The notes below the pieces were generated by a model. The model made no database searches. It had not been told where the DNA came from and was given only the letters and a program-made list of their open reading frames with translations. DNA of 64,000 nucleotides. Origin: an uncultured bacterium. Lineage in GTDB: Bacteria; Bacillota; Clostridia; Oscillospirales; Oscillospiraceae. Below are positions 8,235-15,965 of the stretch, piece after piece; position 1 is the first letter of the stretch, and each line of letters starts with the position of its first letter. Position numbers and translations under genes: made by a program. Location: positions 1 to 64,000 of the forward strand of contig CASFCW010000001.1 in the NCBI GenBank assembly GCA_949293165.1, given 5' to 3'.

Positions 8235-10385
8235 TTACTTCACGGTCTCGCCGGCGGCCTTCTTGGCCTTGATCTCCTTCACGGCGTCCTTGTAGCTCAG
8301 GTTGACGCGGCCCTTGTCGTCGATCTCGGTGACCTTGACCCAGATCATGTCGCCGATGTTCACCACGTCCTCCACCTTCTCCACACGGTGGTCGGCCAGC
8401 TTGGAGATGTGCACCATACCGTCCTTACCGGGAGCCAGCTCCACGAAGGCGCCGAACTGGAGGATGCGGACCACCTTGCCGTAGTACAGCTCGCCCACCT
8501 GGGGGACGAACACGATGGTCTCGATCATCTTCTTGGCGGCGTCGCAGGCCTCGGCGTTGGGGGAGGCGATGTGGATGGTGCCGTCGTCCTCGATGTCCAC
8601 GGTGGCGCCGGACTCGGCGGTGATCTTCTGGATCACGGAGCCGCCCTTGCCGATGACCTCACGGATCTTGTCGGGGTCGATCTTCAGGGTAATCATCTTG
8701 GGGGCATACTTGCTCACCTCAGCCCGGGGGGCGGAGATGCAGGGCAGCATGATCTCGTCCAGGATGGCGAAACGGGCGTCCTTGGTGATCTCCAGGGCTT
8801 CCTTGATGATCTCATGGGTCAGGCCGTCGTTCTTCAGGTCCATCTGGATGGCGGTGATGCCGGCCTTGGTGCCAGCCACCTTGAAGTCCATCTCGCCGTG
8901 GAAGTCCTCCACGCCCTGGATGTCGATGAAGGTGGTAAAGCCGCCGTTGTCATCCTGGATCAGGCCGCAGGAGATGCCGGCCACAGGGGCCTTGATGGGC
9001 ACACCGGCGTCCATGAGGGCCAGGGTGGAGCCGCAGATGGAGCCCTGAGAGGTGGAGCCGTTGGAGGACAGCACCTCGGAGACCACGCGGATGGCGTAGG
9101 GGAACTCGTCCACGCTGGGCAGCACAGGCAGCAGGGCACGCTCAGCCAGAGCGCCGTGGCCGTACTCCCGGCGGTTGGTGGAACGGGGGGCACGGGCCTC
9201 GCCCACGGAGTAGGGGGGGAAGTTGTAGTGGTGCATATACCGCTTCTCCGTCTCCTCCCAGATGGTGTCCAGCTTCTGGGCGGCGGCCAGGGTGTTCAGG
9301 GTACACACGGACAGCACCTGGGTCTGACCACGGGTGAACAGGCCGGAGCCGTGGACGCGGGGCAGAACCCCAACCTCAGCGGCCAGGGGACGGATCTCGT
9401 TCTTGGCGCGGCCGTCCACACGGTGGCCCTCCAGCAGCCAGGCCTTGACGATCTTCTTCTGGAACTTATAGGTGAACTCCTCCAGGTACTGGTCCATATC
9501 CGGATACTGCTCCAGATACTTCTCGTGCCACTTGTCAATCATGGCGTTCCAGCGGGTCTCCCGGACGTTCTTGTCGTCGGTGTCCATAGCGGCCTTAGCC
9601 TCGTCCATGAACTCGTCCACGATCTTGTCGAACAGCTCCTGGTTGAACTGGGCGTGCTCGTACTCCATCTTGGGCTTGCCGATCTCGGCCACGATCTGGT
9701 TGATGAAGGCGACCTGCTTCTTGATCTCCTCATGGGCCTTGACAATGCCGGCGTACATGATCTCGTCGGGGATCTCGTCGGCGCCGGCCTCGATCATGAC
9801 CACCTTCTCAGCGGTGGCGGCCACGGTCACGTCCATGCGGGAGGTCTTGCGCTGCTCCTGGTTGGGGTTGAGGACGATCTGGCCGTCGCAGTAGCCCACC
9901 TCCAGGCAGCCGATGGGGCCGGCGAAGGGGATCTCGGAGTAGCTGACGCAGGCGGAGGCGCCGATCATGGCGGCCACCTCGGGGGAGCAGTCATAATCCA
10001 CGCTCATCACGGTGCACTGGATGCACACGTCGTTGCGGAAGTCATAGGGGAACAGGGGGCGCATGGGCCGGTCGATCAGGCGGCTGGCCAGCACGGCGGG
10101 CAGAGAGGGGCGGCCCTCCCGGCGCATGAAGGAGCCGGGGATGCGGCCCACGGCGTACAGCTTCTCCTCAAACTCCACGCTGAGGGGGAAGAAGTCGATG
10201 CCGTCCCGGGGACGGGGGGAGACGGTGACGGCCACCATCACGGTGGTGTCGCCGTACTTGACCATGGCGCTGGCGCTGGCCAGCTCAGCCACCTTGCCCA
10301 CCTCGATGGTCAGGGGACGGCCGCACAGGTCCATGGTCCAACTCTTGAAGTTGTTAAACTGCTTGTGCTTAATAACGGTTGACAT
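8235..10385 (-). CDS. pnp: Polyribonucleotide nucleotidyltransferase (PNPase)
   Basis: A 3'-5' phosphorolytic exoribonuclease of mRNA turnover, which acts as a homotrimer. The 716-residue product has two RNase PH-like cores (about 10-230 and 310-540), separated by the helical linker, then a KH domain (VIGKGGSVIQKI around 565) and an S1 domain (VGELYYGKVVRILQFGAFVEL). GSTSQGSICGS marks the phosphate-binding site of the second core. The ATG at 10385 has AAAGGAG 5 to 8 bases before it; an upstream ATG has none. It lies 186 bases downstream of rpsO, as in many bacteria, with a leader hairpin that may be an autoregulatory site. Confidence 0.97.
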   Translation of the reverse strand: MSTVIKHKQFNNFKSWTMDLCGRPLTIEVGKVAELASASAMVKYGDTTVMVAVTVSPRPRDGIDFFPLSVEFEEKLYAVGRIPGSFMRREGRPSLPAVLASRLIDRPMRPLFPYDFRNDVCIQCTVMSVDYDCSPEVAAMIGASACVSYSEIPFAGPIGCLEVGYCDGQIVLNPNQEQRKTSRMDVTVAATAEKVVMIEAGADEIPDEIMYAGIVKAHEEIKKQVAFINQIVAEIGKPKMEYEHAQFNQELFDKIVDEFMDEAKAAMDTDDKNVRETRWNAMIDKWHEKYLEQYPDMDQYLEEFTYKFQKKIVKAWLLEGHRVDGRAKNEIRPLAAEVGVLPRVHGSGLFTRGQTQVLSVCTLNTLAAAQKLDTIWEETEKRYMHHYNFPPYSVGEARAPRSTNRREYGHGALAERALLPVLPSVDEFPYAIRVVSEVLSSNGSTSQGSICGSTLALMDAGVPIKAPVAGISCGLIQDDNGGFTTFIDIQGVEDFHGEMDFKVAGTKAGITAIQMDLKNDGLTHEIIKEALEITKDARFAILDEIMLPCISAPRAEVSKYAPKMITLKIDPDKIREVIGKGGSVIQKITAESGATVDIEDDGTIHIASPNAEACDAAKKMIETIVFVPQVGELYYGKVVRILQFGAFVELAPGKDGMVHISKLADHRVEKVEDVVNIGDMIWVKVTEIDDKGRVNLSYKDAVKEIKAKKAAGETVK

Positions 10386-10434
10386 GTCGACACTCCTTTT
10401 CGTTTCGTTTTCCGGAGCCATAGGCCAACTCTTT

Positions 10435-10483
10435 AGCACTTGAAACCAGGTTCGGGTCGGGCTCAAGCCCAGTTTCAACTGCT
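10435..10483 (-). promoter_or_regulatory. Long hairpin in the pnp leader
   Basis: A 12-bp stem with one mismatch (10435-10446 with 10472-10483, core TTGAAAC/GTTTCAA) encloses a small GGGC-TCAA-GCCC hairpin (10459-10470). It lies 50 to 100 bases before the pnp start. In E. coli a leader duplex cleaved by RNase III is the site of PNPase autocontrol; a similar role here is an inference. Confidence 0.5.
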
Positions 10484-10529
10484 AAAAAAGCGGCGTGGCT
10501 CCAGATTTGGCTTTGGGTTTAGATGTGAA

Positions 10530-10561
10530 CATAGGGCAGCGCGGAACCACGCTGCCCTATG
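10530..10561 (-). terminator. Hairpin after rpsO (weak or partial terminator)
   Basis: A 12-bp perfect stem CATAGGGCAGCG / CGCTGCCCTATG lies 10 bases after the rpsO stop. It is not followed by a T-run, so readthrough into pnp and hairpin-based 3'-end protection are both possible. Confidence 0.6.
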
Positions 10562-10571
10562 CGGCACAATC

Positions 10572-10838
10572 TTACTTACGGATGCCCAGCTTGGCGATGA
10601 TAGCGCGGTAACGCTCCACGTCCTTGGCCATCAGATAGTCCAGCATCTTGCGGCGCTTACCGACCATCTTCAGCAGGCCGCGGCGGGAGTGGTTGTCCTG
10701 CTTGTGAACCTTCAGGTGCTCGGTCAGCTCGTTGATGCGGGCGGTCAGAATGGCGATCTGAACCTCGGGGGAGCCGGTGTCAGTGGGATGGGTGCGGTTG
10801 GCCTCAATCACGGCAGTCTTTTCGTCCTTGCGAATCAT
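10572..10838 (-). CDS. rpsO: 30S ribosomal protein S15
   Basis: Primary 16S rRNA-binding protein of the small subunit platform. It is 88 residues, against the usual 89, with the characteristic [29 protein letters not shown] and KRRKMLDYL segments. The ATG at 10838 follows AAAGGTGG; a longer frame upstream runs through the leader. Its message has a structured leader of about 120 nt and probably continues into pnp. Confidence 0.97.
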   Translation of the reverse strand: MIRKDEKTAVIEANRTHPTDTGSPEVQIAILTARINELTEHLKVHKQDNHSRRGLLKMVGKRRKMLDYLMAKDVERYRAIIAKLGIRK

Positions 10839-10962
10839 GTTTGGTTTCCACCTTTCTGAAATAGTCCCCAATGGGCTGCGTAGCGGGTGGGTGACGCCCC
10901 GTCCTGGCGGACAGGCTGTATCCCGCAACGAAGCGGATGGGCAGTCTACGCCACTTGGCGTA
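10839..10962 (-). promoter_or_regulatory. Structured rpsO leader (candidate S15 autoregulatory RNA)
   Basis: From the predicted transcription start at about 10962 the 5' leader can fold into TACGCC-AAGT-GGCGTA (10947-10962), an ATCCGC...GCGGGAT stem and a GTCC...GGAC stem before the ribosome-binding site. S15 represses its own translation through leader folds in several phyla. No match to a named leader class is claimed. Confidence 0.45.
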
Positions 10963-10968
10963 CGCCGT

Positions 10969-10997
10969 ACTATATCACAGTTTTGCCCGTCTGTAAA
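10969..10997 (-). promoter_or_regulatory. Promoter of rpsO
   Basis: On the minus strand TTTACA (10992-10997), a 17-nt spacer and TATAGT (10969-10974). Both hexamers are 5/6. Plus-strand positions 10998-11240 upstream show no gene or clear signal. Confidence 0.7.
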
Positions 10998-11240
10998 GGA
11001 AAAAGTCGGGATTTCTCTGAATGATTTTTACTTCACCCCCAGAATCCCAGGAAAAAGAAGGCGAAATGTGGGATTCCGCGGCATATGTGCGCCGGCGCCC
11101 CGGCAGGTCAGTTCTCTCAAAGCGGAGGCTATTGTCCACGATGCAAGGACATGCCATTCCCGCACAGCCACAAGTCCGTCCAATCGCACATGAATTGCCT
11201 TATTTCCCTTTTAGAAAATGTGCATATACCCCAAATTTAC

Positions 11241-11269
11241 TTGTGTATTACACCGGCCCATGATAAAAT
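11241..11269 (+). promoter_or_regulatory. Candidate promoter of the 11394 gene and SLH gene
   Basis: TTGTGT (11241-11246), a 17-nt spacer and TAAAAT (11264-11269). The first hexamer is weak. The predicted transcript would contain both ribosome-binding sites of the tandem duplication. Confidence 0.5.
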
Positions 11270-11300
11270 AGTCCCAGCAGACCCCTGAACTGCACTGCTC

Positions 11301-11421
11301 AGGCCGCGTCCGCGGCGCGGCGGAACAGGAGGGGGTTTATGGCACACAAAACGAGAGGCCGCGTCCGCGGCGCGGCGGAACAGGAGGGGGTTTATGGCAC
11401 ACAAAACGAGAGGCCGCGTCC
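11301..11421 (+). repeat. 55-bp tandem duplication containing a ribosome-binding site and start codon
   Basis: Two perfect 55-bp copies (11301-11355, 11356-11410) and an 11-bp partial third (11411-11421). Each full copy holds CAGGAGGGGG, the ATG and the codons for MAHKTR. Because 55 is not a multiple of three, initiation at the first ATG (11339) reads a different frame that ends at 11560. Only the second ATG (11394) opens the real gene. Confidence 0.95.
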
Positions 11422-11849
11422 TGCTGGCGGCGGCACTGGTCATCCTGGCCGGGGCAGGCATTCTGTTCTGGCGCTGGTCCTTCCCCACTGTCCCCAGGGC
11501 CGGGAACTGGGAGAGCCGCCCGGATGTGCTGTCCCTGCGGGTGGTGGAAGAAGATTCTGACGTATGGTACGACTTTGAGGGCGGGGACGCGCTGGACGGG
11601 CTGGTTTCCCTGCTGGAATCCACCCGCCTGGGCCGGCGGGAGCAAACGGATCAGGTGTTTGTGGGCTACCGCCTGCTGCTGGGAACCAGGGGCGGGGACG
11701 GCTCCGTCCGCTGGTATACCGATCTGGAATTTGACGGAAACGGCTTTGTCTGCACAGACGGCTGGCGATACTCCGTCCCCCAGGAGGCCGAGGCGGCCAT
11801 CCTGGCCCAGCTGACAGCCATGACAAACCATGGGGAAGGCCGCTCCTGA
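11394..11849 (+). CDS. Small membrane-anchored protein of unknown function
   Basis: A 151-residue protein that I do not recognise. Residues 9-27 form one hydrophobic helix after a basic start (KTRGR), so it is probably a type II membrane anchor or an uncleaved signal. The remaining 120 residues, acidic and rich in Trp, Gly and Asp, lie outside. The start is the second of two identical ribosome-binding-site/ATG units made by the 55-bp duplication. It lies 33 bases before the SLH-domain gene on the same strand, so the two are probably one operon and may act together at the cell surface. Confidence 0.7.
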   Translation: MAHKTRGRVLLAAALVILAGAGILFWRWSFPTVPRAGNWESRPDVLSLRVVEEDSDVWYDFEGGDALDGLVSLLESTRLGRREQTDQVFVGYRLLLGTRGGDGSVRWYTDLEFDGNGFVCTDGWRYSVPQEAEAAILAQLTAMTNHGEGRS

Positions 11850-11882
11850 CGGAGCGGCGGAAAAATACGAGAGAAGGGATAT

Positions 11883-13877
11883 ATGATGAAAAACAGACCC
11901 TATCTGCCTTTGCTGCTGGCCGCCGCCACGGCGCTGGGCCTGGCCGTTCCGGTGGGGGCGGCCGGCGGGACCTTTGCCGACGTGCCGGACAGCTACTGGG
12001 CCTACCCCTTCGTGGAGAAGGCGGCCGACGAGGGCTTCGTCTCCGGCGTGGGCAGCGGCCGGTTTGACCCCAACGGGACGGTAACCTACGCCCAGTTTGC
12101 CACCATGGTGGCCCGCAGCTTCCGCTCCGACGTCCTGGACACCTCCGGCGGCGGGGACTGGTGGCTGCCTTACATGGAGGCGGTATACAGCGGCGGGCTG
12201 CTGGAGGGCACCCAGGTGTCCGACCGTCAGAGCTGGGACAGCACCCTGGTAAACAGCCCCATTTCCCGCTATGAAATGGCCCAGGTGATGTACCACGTGA
12301 TGAACCTGCCCGGGGCCAAGATCAAGCTCCCCGGCAGCGCCGCCGTCTCCCAGGCCAGGCAGAGCATCGCCGACTGGGGCTCCATCCCCAGGAACTACCA
12401 GGACGCGGTGGCCGCCTGCTACGCCGCCGGTCTGCTCAGCGGCGTGGACGACAAGGGCACCTTCGGCGGCGGCTCCGACATGAGCCGCGGCCAATCGGCG
12501 GTGGTGATGTGCCGCCTCAACGGGGTGGAGGTCAGCCAGCCGGAGACCCCGCCCCAGTCTACAGAGGGAAAAACCCTGGTGGCACAGCCTCTGACGGAGG
12601 ACCCCCTTTCCCCTGACCTCACCCCCTCCAGCGTGAAAATCCAGGATCTGGTTGACTACTGCGACGGCGCGCTGGACCACGGCAACCTGAGCACCTCCGG
12701 TGTGTATCAGATCCGGAAATTCACCGGGGAGAAGGCAGACTTCGCCATTTTGGAGGCCTATGTGGAGGAGCTGTGCAGCGGCAGCTATAACCTGGAGCTG
12801 GGGGAGGAGTATTACAAAAGCTATTCCGACACCTTCTTCAGCTGGGGCCTGAATTATGTGGGCACCGGAAACGTGACGGACACCCATACCGTCACCTACA
12901 CCGACACGGAATGCACCATCATGATCTACGGCATAATCGAGCGCAACCGGCTGGAGGCGTCCATTTGGATTCCCCTGGACATGGAATTGGCGGACCTGGG
13001 CCTGCGCTACGGCCAGGCCACCCAGTCCGTAAGTCTGGCCGGCCCGTCGGCCATGGCGGGGCTTTACAAGCTGTCCGACGGCTCCTTCCAGACCAGCGAC
13101 GGGCGGCTGACCACCCGGATGGGACAGGCGGTGGTGCTGCGGGACGGCGTATCCTACACCACCGAGGCCTCCTTCCTCCGCAACAGCCGCCTCAGCCGGG
13201 ATGAGCTTTGGGTGCGGAATTTCTACCGGGATGAGACCCTGTTCTTCTGCTCCCCGGAAAGCCGCGTGATGACCGGGGACGTATACACCCGGAAGGATCT
13301 GGTACAGGAGATGGGCACCATCGGGTCCAACCCAGACTTCTTCCAAAGCGCGGACGATTTTGACAATTACATCTGGACCCTGTTCTTCGGAGCCGGCCAC
13401 AACGGGGAATTCATTACCCCCCTGCTCACCCAGCTCAACCAGTTTGAGGATCTCACCGTGCGGGTGATGTACTGGGACGAGGGCGTGGAGGCCGTGTATT
13501 ACATCTACGCCGTCTTTGATTCCAGCCCCTACACCGTGGAGGCTCTGTGCGCGGTGGATCTGTCCGCCGGTTCCGCCCCCCAGGCGGACGAGTCCCTCAC
13601 CATGTATACCGGCCAGTCCCTGAACCTCACCTGCCCCACGGAGTTCGGCACCAACTATGAGCTGTTCACCTGGGAGATCGTGGAGGGGACCGCCCTGGCG
13701 GAGGTGTCCGGCGCCACCTCCAAAACCTGTACCCTCACCGCCAACCGGGCGGGGACGGTGCGCCTGCGGGTTACCTACCAGTATGGCGTGGACGAGCCCG
13801 ATGTGCTCACCGGCATTCTCCGCAACGCCGACAAGAGCCGCACCCGGGACTACCTGATTACCATTGAAAGCAGGTAG
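11883..13877 (+). CDS. Secreted protein with S-layer homology domains
   Basis: A 664-residue exported protein. A signal peptide (residues 1-26, hydrophobic core then VGAAGG) is followed by three SLH repeats: about 30-75 (FADVPDSYWAYPFVEKAADEGFVSGVG), 80-140 and 150-215 (the last with NYQDAVAACYAAGLLSGVD). SLH repeats bind pyruvylated or other secondary cell-wall polymers, so the protein should be held on the peptidoglycan. The rest (220-664) matches no domain I know; its last 110 residues look like an Ig-like fold (LTMYTGQSLNLTCP..., LTANRAGTVRLRVTY). It ends at a strong terminator. Confidence 0.85.
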   Translation: MMKNRPYLPLLLAAATALGLAVPVGAAGGTFADVPDSYWAYPFVEKAADEGFVSGVGSGRFDPNGTVTYAQFATMVARSFRSDVLDTSGGGDWWLPYMEAVYSGGLLEGTQVSDRQSWDSTLVNSPISRYEMAQVMYHVMNLPGAKIKLPGSAAVSQARQSIADWGSIPRNYQDAVAACYAAGLLSGVDDKGTFGGGSDMSRGQSAVVMCRLNGVEVSQPETPPQSTEGKTLVAQPLTEDPLSPDLTPSSVKIQDLVDYCDGALDHGNLSTSGVYQIRKFTGEKADFAILEAYVEELCSGSYNLELGEEYYKSYSDTFFSWGLNYVGTGNVTDTHTVTYTDTECTIMIYGIIERNRLEASIWIPLDMELADLGLRYGQATQSVSLAGPSAMAGLYKLSDGSFQTSDGRLTTRMGQAVVLRDGVSYTTEASFLRNSRLSRDELWVRNFYRDETLFFCSPESRVMTGDVYTRKDLVQEMGTIGSNPDFFQSADDFDNYIWTLFFGAGHNGEFITPLLTQLNQFEDLTVRVMYWDEGVEAVYYIYAVFDSSPYTVEALCAVDLSAGSAPQADESLTMYTGQSLNLTCPTEFGTNYELFTWEIVEGTALAEVSGATSKTCTLTANRAGTVRLRVTYQYGVDEPDVLTGILRNADKSRTRDYLITIESR

Positions 13878-13890
13878 CCGCCCAATACGC

Positions 13891-13924
13891 CAACGGGCCT
13901 TCGCTGGAAAGCGAAGGCCCGTTG
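13891..13924. terminator. Terminator between the SLH gene and marR
   Basis: A 15-bp perfect stem CAACGGGCCTTCGCT / AGCGAAGGCCCGTTG with loop GGAA. The plus side ends in CCCTTTA, a weak T-run. It lies between two convergent genes. Confidence 0.75.
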
Positions 13925-13928
13925 CCCT

Positions 13929-14351
13929 TTACGATTCCGCCATTTCAACCGCCTTGTCCGCCATCCGCTCCAGCAGGACAAAGAAGGTCTCCCGCTCCTC
14001 CCGGGTCAGGCCGGCGGTGGCGTCGGCCACCCACTGGTTCATTACGTTCTGGGCCTGCCCAACCAGATCTACGGCCTTATCCGTCAGGGAAACCCGCACC
14101 GCGCGCACATCCTCCGGATTCACCGTCTTTCGGATCAGGCCGTCCTTCTCCATCCGCGCCAGCATCTTGGCCACGGTGCTTTTGTCCATATCCAGCACCC
14201 GGCAGATTTCCACCTGGCTCATGGCCTTGTGATCCCGGATGCAAAACAAAAACATCGCTTTGGCTCCGGAAACACCCAGGTGCGCCAGCCTCTGGTTGGT
14301 CAGCACATTCATTTTCCGGTACAGCACCGAAATATCCCGTGTGGGGTCCAT
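13929..14351 (-). CDS. MarR-family transcriptional regulator
   Basis: A 140-residue winged-helix dimeric repressor. The recognition region AMSQVEICRVLDMDKSTVAKMLARMEKDGLIRKT (residues about 45-78, here joined from adjacent segments) and the wing DVRAVRVSLTDKA are typical. The ATG at 14351 has AAAGGAG upstream. It is divergent from the MATE transporter; the 228 bases between them hold two promoters and at least three copies of a GTTGRYATGCCAAC-like palindrome. It very likely represses both itself and the transporter and is released by a drug-like ligand. The ligand is unknown. Confidence 0.93.
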   Translation of the reverse strand: MDPTRDISVLYRKMNVLTNQRLAHLGVSGAKAMFLFCIRDHKAMSQVEICRVLDMDKSTVAKMLARMEKDGLIRKTVNPEDVRAVRVSLTDKAVDLVGQAQNVMNQWVADATAGLTREERETFFVLLERMADKAVEMAES

Positions 14352-14371
14352 CCCGCCCGCTCCTTTCCATG

Positions 14372-14385
14372 GTTGGCTTGTCAAG
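14372..14385 (-). promoter_or_regulatory. MarR operator O1, at the marR transcription start
   Basis: GTTGGCTTGTCAAG, an imperfect palindrome related to O2 and O3, lies just downstream of the marR -10 element (14390-14395), a place expected for autorepression. Confidence 0.6.
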
Positions 14386-14389
14386 TATT

Positions 14390-14418
14390 ATCATACACGC
14401 CCGCCCATGAAAAATCAA
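14390..14418 (-). promoter_or_regulatory. Promoter of marR
   Basis: On the minus strand TTGATT (14413-14418), a 17-nt spacer and TATGAT (14390-14395). Confidence 0.65.
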
Positions 14419-14446
14419 GTTTGGCCAATCTGCCCTTTCCTAAATA

Positions 14447-14476
14447 GTTGACATGCCAACATTTTTAAGATACAAT
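14447..14476 (+). promoter_or_regulatory. MATE promoter with overlapping MarR operator O2
   Basis: A consensus TTGACA (14448-14453), a 17-nt spacer and TACAAT (14471-14476). Operator GTTGACATGCCAAC (14447-14460) covers the -35 hexamer, so bound repressor would block RNA polymerase. Confidence 0.8.
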
Positions 14477-14482
14477 ACATAC

Positions 14483-14503
14483 AGTGCCTGATGGCACTTT
14501 TTT
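14483..14503 (+). terminator. Terminator-like hairpin at the 5' end of the MATE transcript
   Basis: AGTGCC-TGAT-GGCACT (14483-14498) is followed by six T in total (14498-14503), starting about at the predicted transcription start. It could be an attenuator, a 5' stabilising hairpin, or a chance structure. Confidence 0.5.
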
Positions 14504-14515
14504 CATCGGCCATTT

Positions 14516-14545
14516 GTTGGTATGCCAACCATGCTCGGCATACCA
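14516..14545 (+). promoter_or_regulatory. MarR operators O3 and a degenerate O4
   Basis: GTTGGTATGCCAAC (14516-14529) is a near-perfect palindrome. TCGGCATACCA (14535-14545) is a weaker inverted copy. Both lie in the MATE leader between the promoter and the ribosome-binding site. Confidence 0.6.
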
Positions 14546-14579
14546 GGCCGTTTTCAGGAAAGGAGCGAAACAACCATCC

Positions 14580-15965
14580 ATGTCTACCGCAGAAAATAAC
14601 GCATATCTGGCGGAAGCGCCGGTGGGAAAGCTGATTATGAAGTTTTCCATCCCCTGCATCATGTCCCTGTTGATTGCCGCTTTGTACAACCTGGTGGATC
14701 AGGTCTTTATCGGGTGGGGCGTAGGCTATCTGGGCAATGGCGCCACCAACGTCATCTATCCCATCACCGTCATCACCCTGGCCCTGGCCGTACTCATCGG
14801 CGACGGCTGCGCGGCCTACCTCAGCCTGTGTCAGGGCAGGGGGGACTCCGCCGGCGCCCACAAGTCGGTGGGCAACGCCATCCTGCTGTCCGTTGTGATC
14901 GGCGTGGTGCTGACCATCCTGTTTATCCTGGGTGAAAACCAGATTCTGTGGGCCTTCGGCGCCACGGAGAACAACATTGGCTACGCCCACGAATATTTCC
15001 GCTACATCGTGCTGGGCATTCCCTTCTACATGTTCGGCAACGCCATGAACGGCATCATCCGGGCCGACGGCAGCCCCAAGTTCGCCATGGTGTCCACCCT
15101 GGTGGGCTGTATCATGAACCTGATTTCGGACCCTGTGGCCATTTTCGGCCTGGGCTGGGGGATGCGGGGCGCCGCCCTGGCCACCATCGCCGGCCAGATT
15201 GTCACCGCCTTGCTGGCGGTCTATTACCTGTTCCGCACCAAGACCTTCACCCTGAACCGCTCCAGCTTCCTGCTCAAGCCCTCCGTCCTCAAGCGGGTCA
15301 TCCCTCTGGGCGGTTCCAGTTTCCTGACCCAGATTTCCATTGTGGTCATCATGGCCGTAATGAACAACATCCTGGTTCAGTACGGCGCCCTGTCCAAGTA
15401 CGGGGAGGACATCCCCCTGACGGTGGTGGGCATTGTGATGAAGGTATTTGGCATTGTGGTTTCCATCGCCGTGGGCATCACCGTGGGCGCCCAGCCCATC
15501 ATCGGCTACAACTACGGCGCAGGCAACTTCAAGCGGGTAAAGGAAGTCTTTCGCAAGCTGATGAAGGCGGAGATATGCGTGGGCATCGTGGCGATGATCT
15601 GCTTCGAGTGCTTCCCCCTACAGATCATCAGCGTCTTCGGCACCGGCGACGCCCTGTATCAGGAATACGCCTGCCTGGCCTTCCGGATCTATCTGGGCAC
15701 GGTGCTTCTGTGCGTCATTCAGAAGGCCAGCTGCATCTTCCTCCAGGCCATGGGCAAGCCGGTGGCCTCCACCTTCCTGTCCCTGCTGCGGGAGGTCATT
15801 TTGAGCATCCCCCTGATTCTGCTGCTTCCCATCCCCTTCGGCGTGGTGGGCCCCCTGTTCGCCGGCCCCATCGCCGATGTGGTGTCCTTCCTGGCGGCGT
15901 TGTTCATGCTCCGGGGCACCATGAAGCAGCTGTCCCAGCCTGACAAAGGAGGTATTGCGCAATGA
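14580..15965 (+). CDS. MATE-family efflux transporter
   Basis: A 461-residue multidrug/toxin extrusion protein with twelve predicted membrane helices in two MatE halves (about 15-225 and 240-445). Such proteins export cationic drugs or metabolites using Na+ or H+ gradients. Typical segments are PCIMSLLIAALYNLVDQVFIG at the N terminus, IIRADGSPKFAMVSTLVG, and QPIIGYNYGAGNFKRVKEV in the second half. GGAG lies about 14 bases before the ATG, rather far. The stop overlaps the start of the next gene in ATGA, so the two are translationally coupled. It is probably repressed by the divergent MarR protein. Confidence 0.93.
   Translation: MSTAENNAYLAEAPVGKLIMKFSIPCIMSLLIAALYNLVDQVFIGWGVGYLGNGATNVIYPITVITLALAVLIGDGCAAYLSLCQGRGDSAGAHKSVGNAILLSVVIGVVLTILFILGENQILWAFGATENNIGYAHEYFRYIVLGIPFYMFGNAMNGIIRADGSPKFAMVSTLVGCIMNLISDPVAIFGLGWGMRGAALATIAGQIVTALLAVYYLFRTKTFTLNRSSFLLKPSVLKRVIPLGGSSFLTQISIVVIMAVMNNILVQYGALSKYGEDIPLTVVGIVMKVFGIVVSIAVGITVGAQPIIGYNYGAGNFKRVKEVFRKLMKAEICVGIVAMICFECFPLQIISVFGTGDALYQEYACLAFRIYLGTVLLCVIQKASCIFLQAMGKPVASTFLSLLREVILSIPLILLLPIPFGVVGPLFAGPIADVVSFLAALFMLRGTMKQLSQPDKGGIAQ

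Noticed and set aside
8166..10382. Very long open frame antisense to pnp (and similar ones antisense to lepA, ileS, mutS, gyrA, gyrB, typA, dnaA and others)
   Set aside because: GC-rich codon bias leaves few stop codons on the opposite strand. These frames have no ribosome-binding sites, low-complexity His/Gly/Leu/Val composition, and lie over well-known genes.
11339..11560. 73-residue frame from the first ATG of the 55-bp duplication
   Set aside because: It reads the real gene in another frame and has no hydrophobic or conserved features; it is treated as a decoy start, not a gene.
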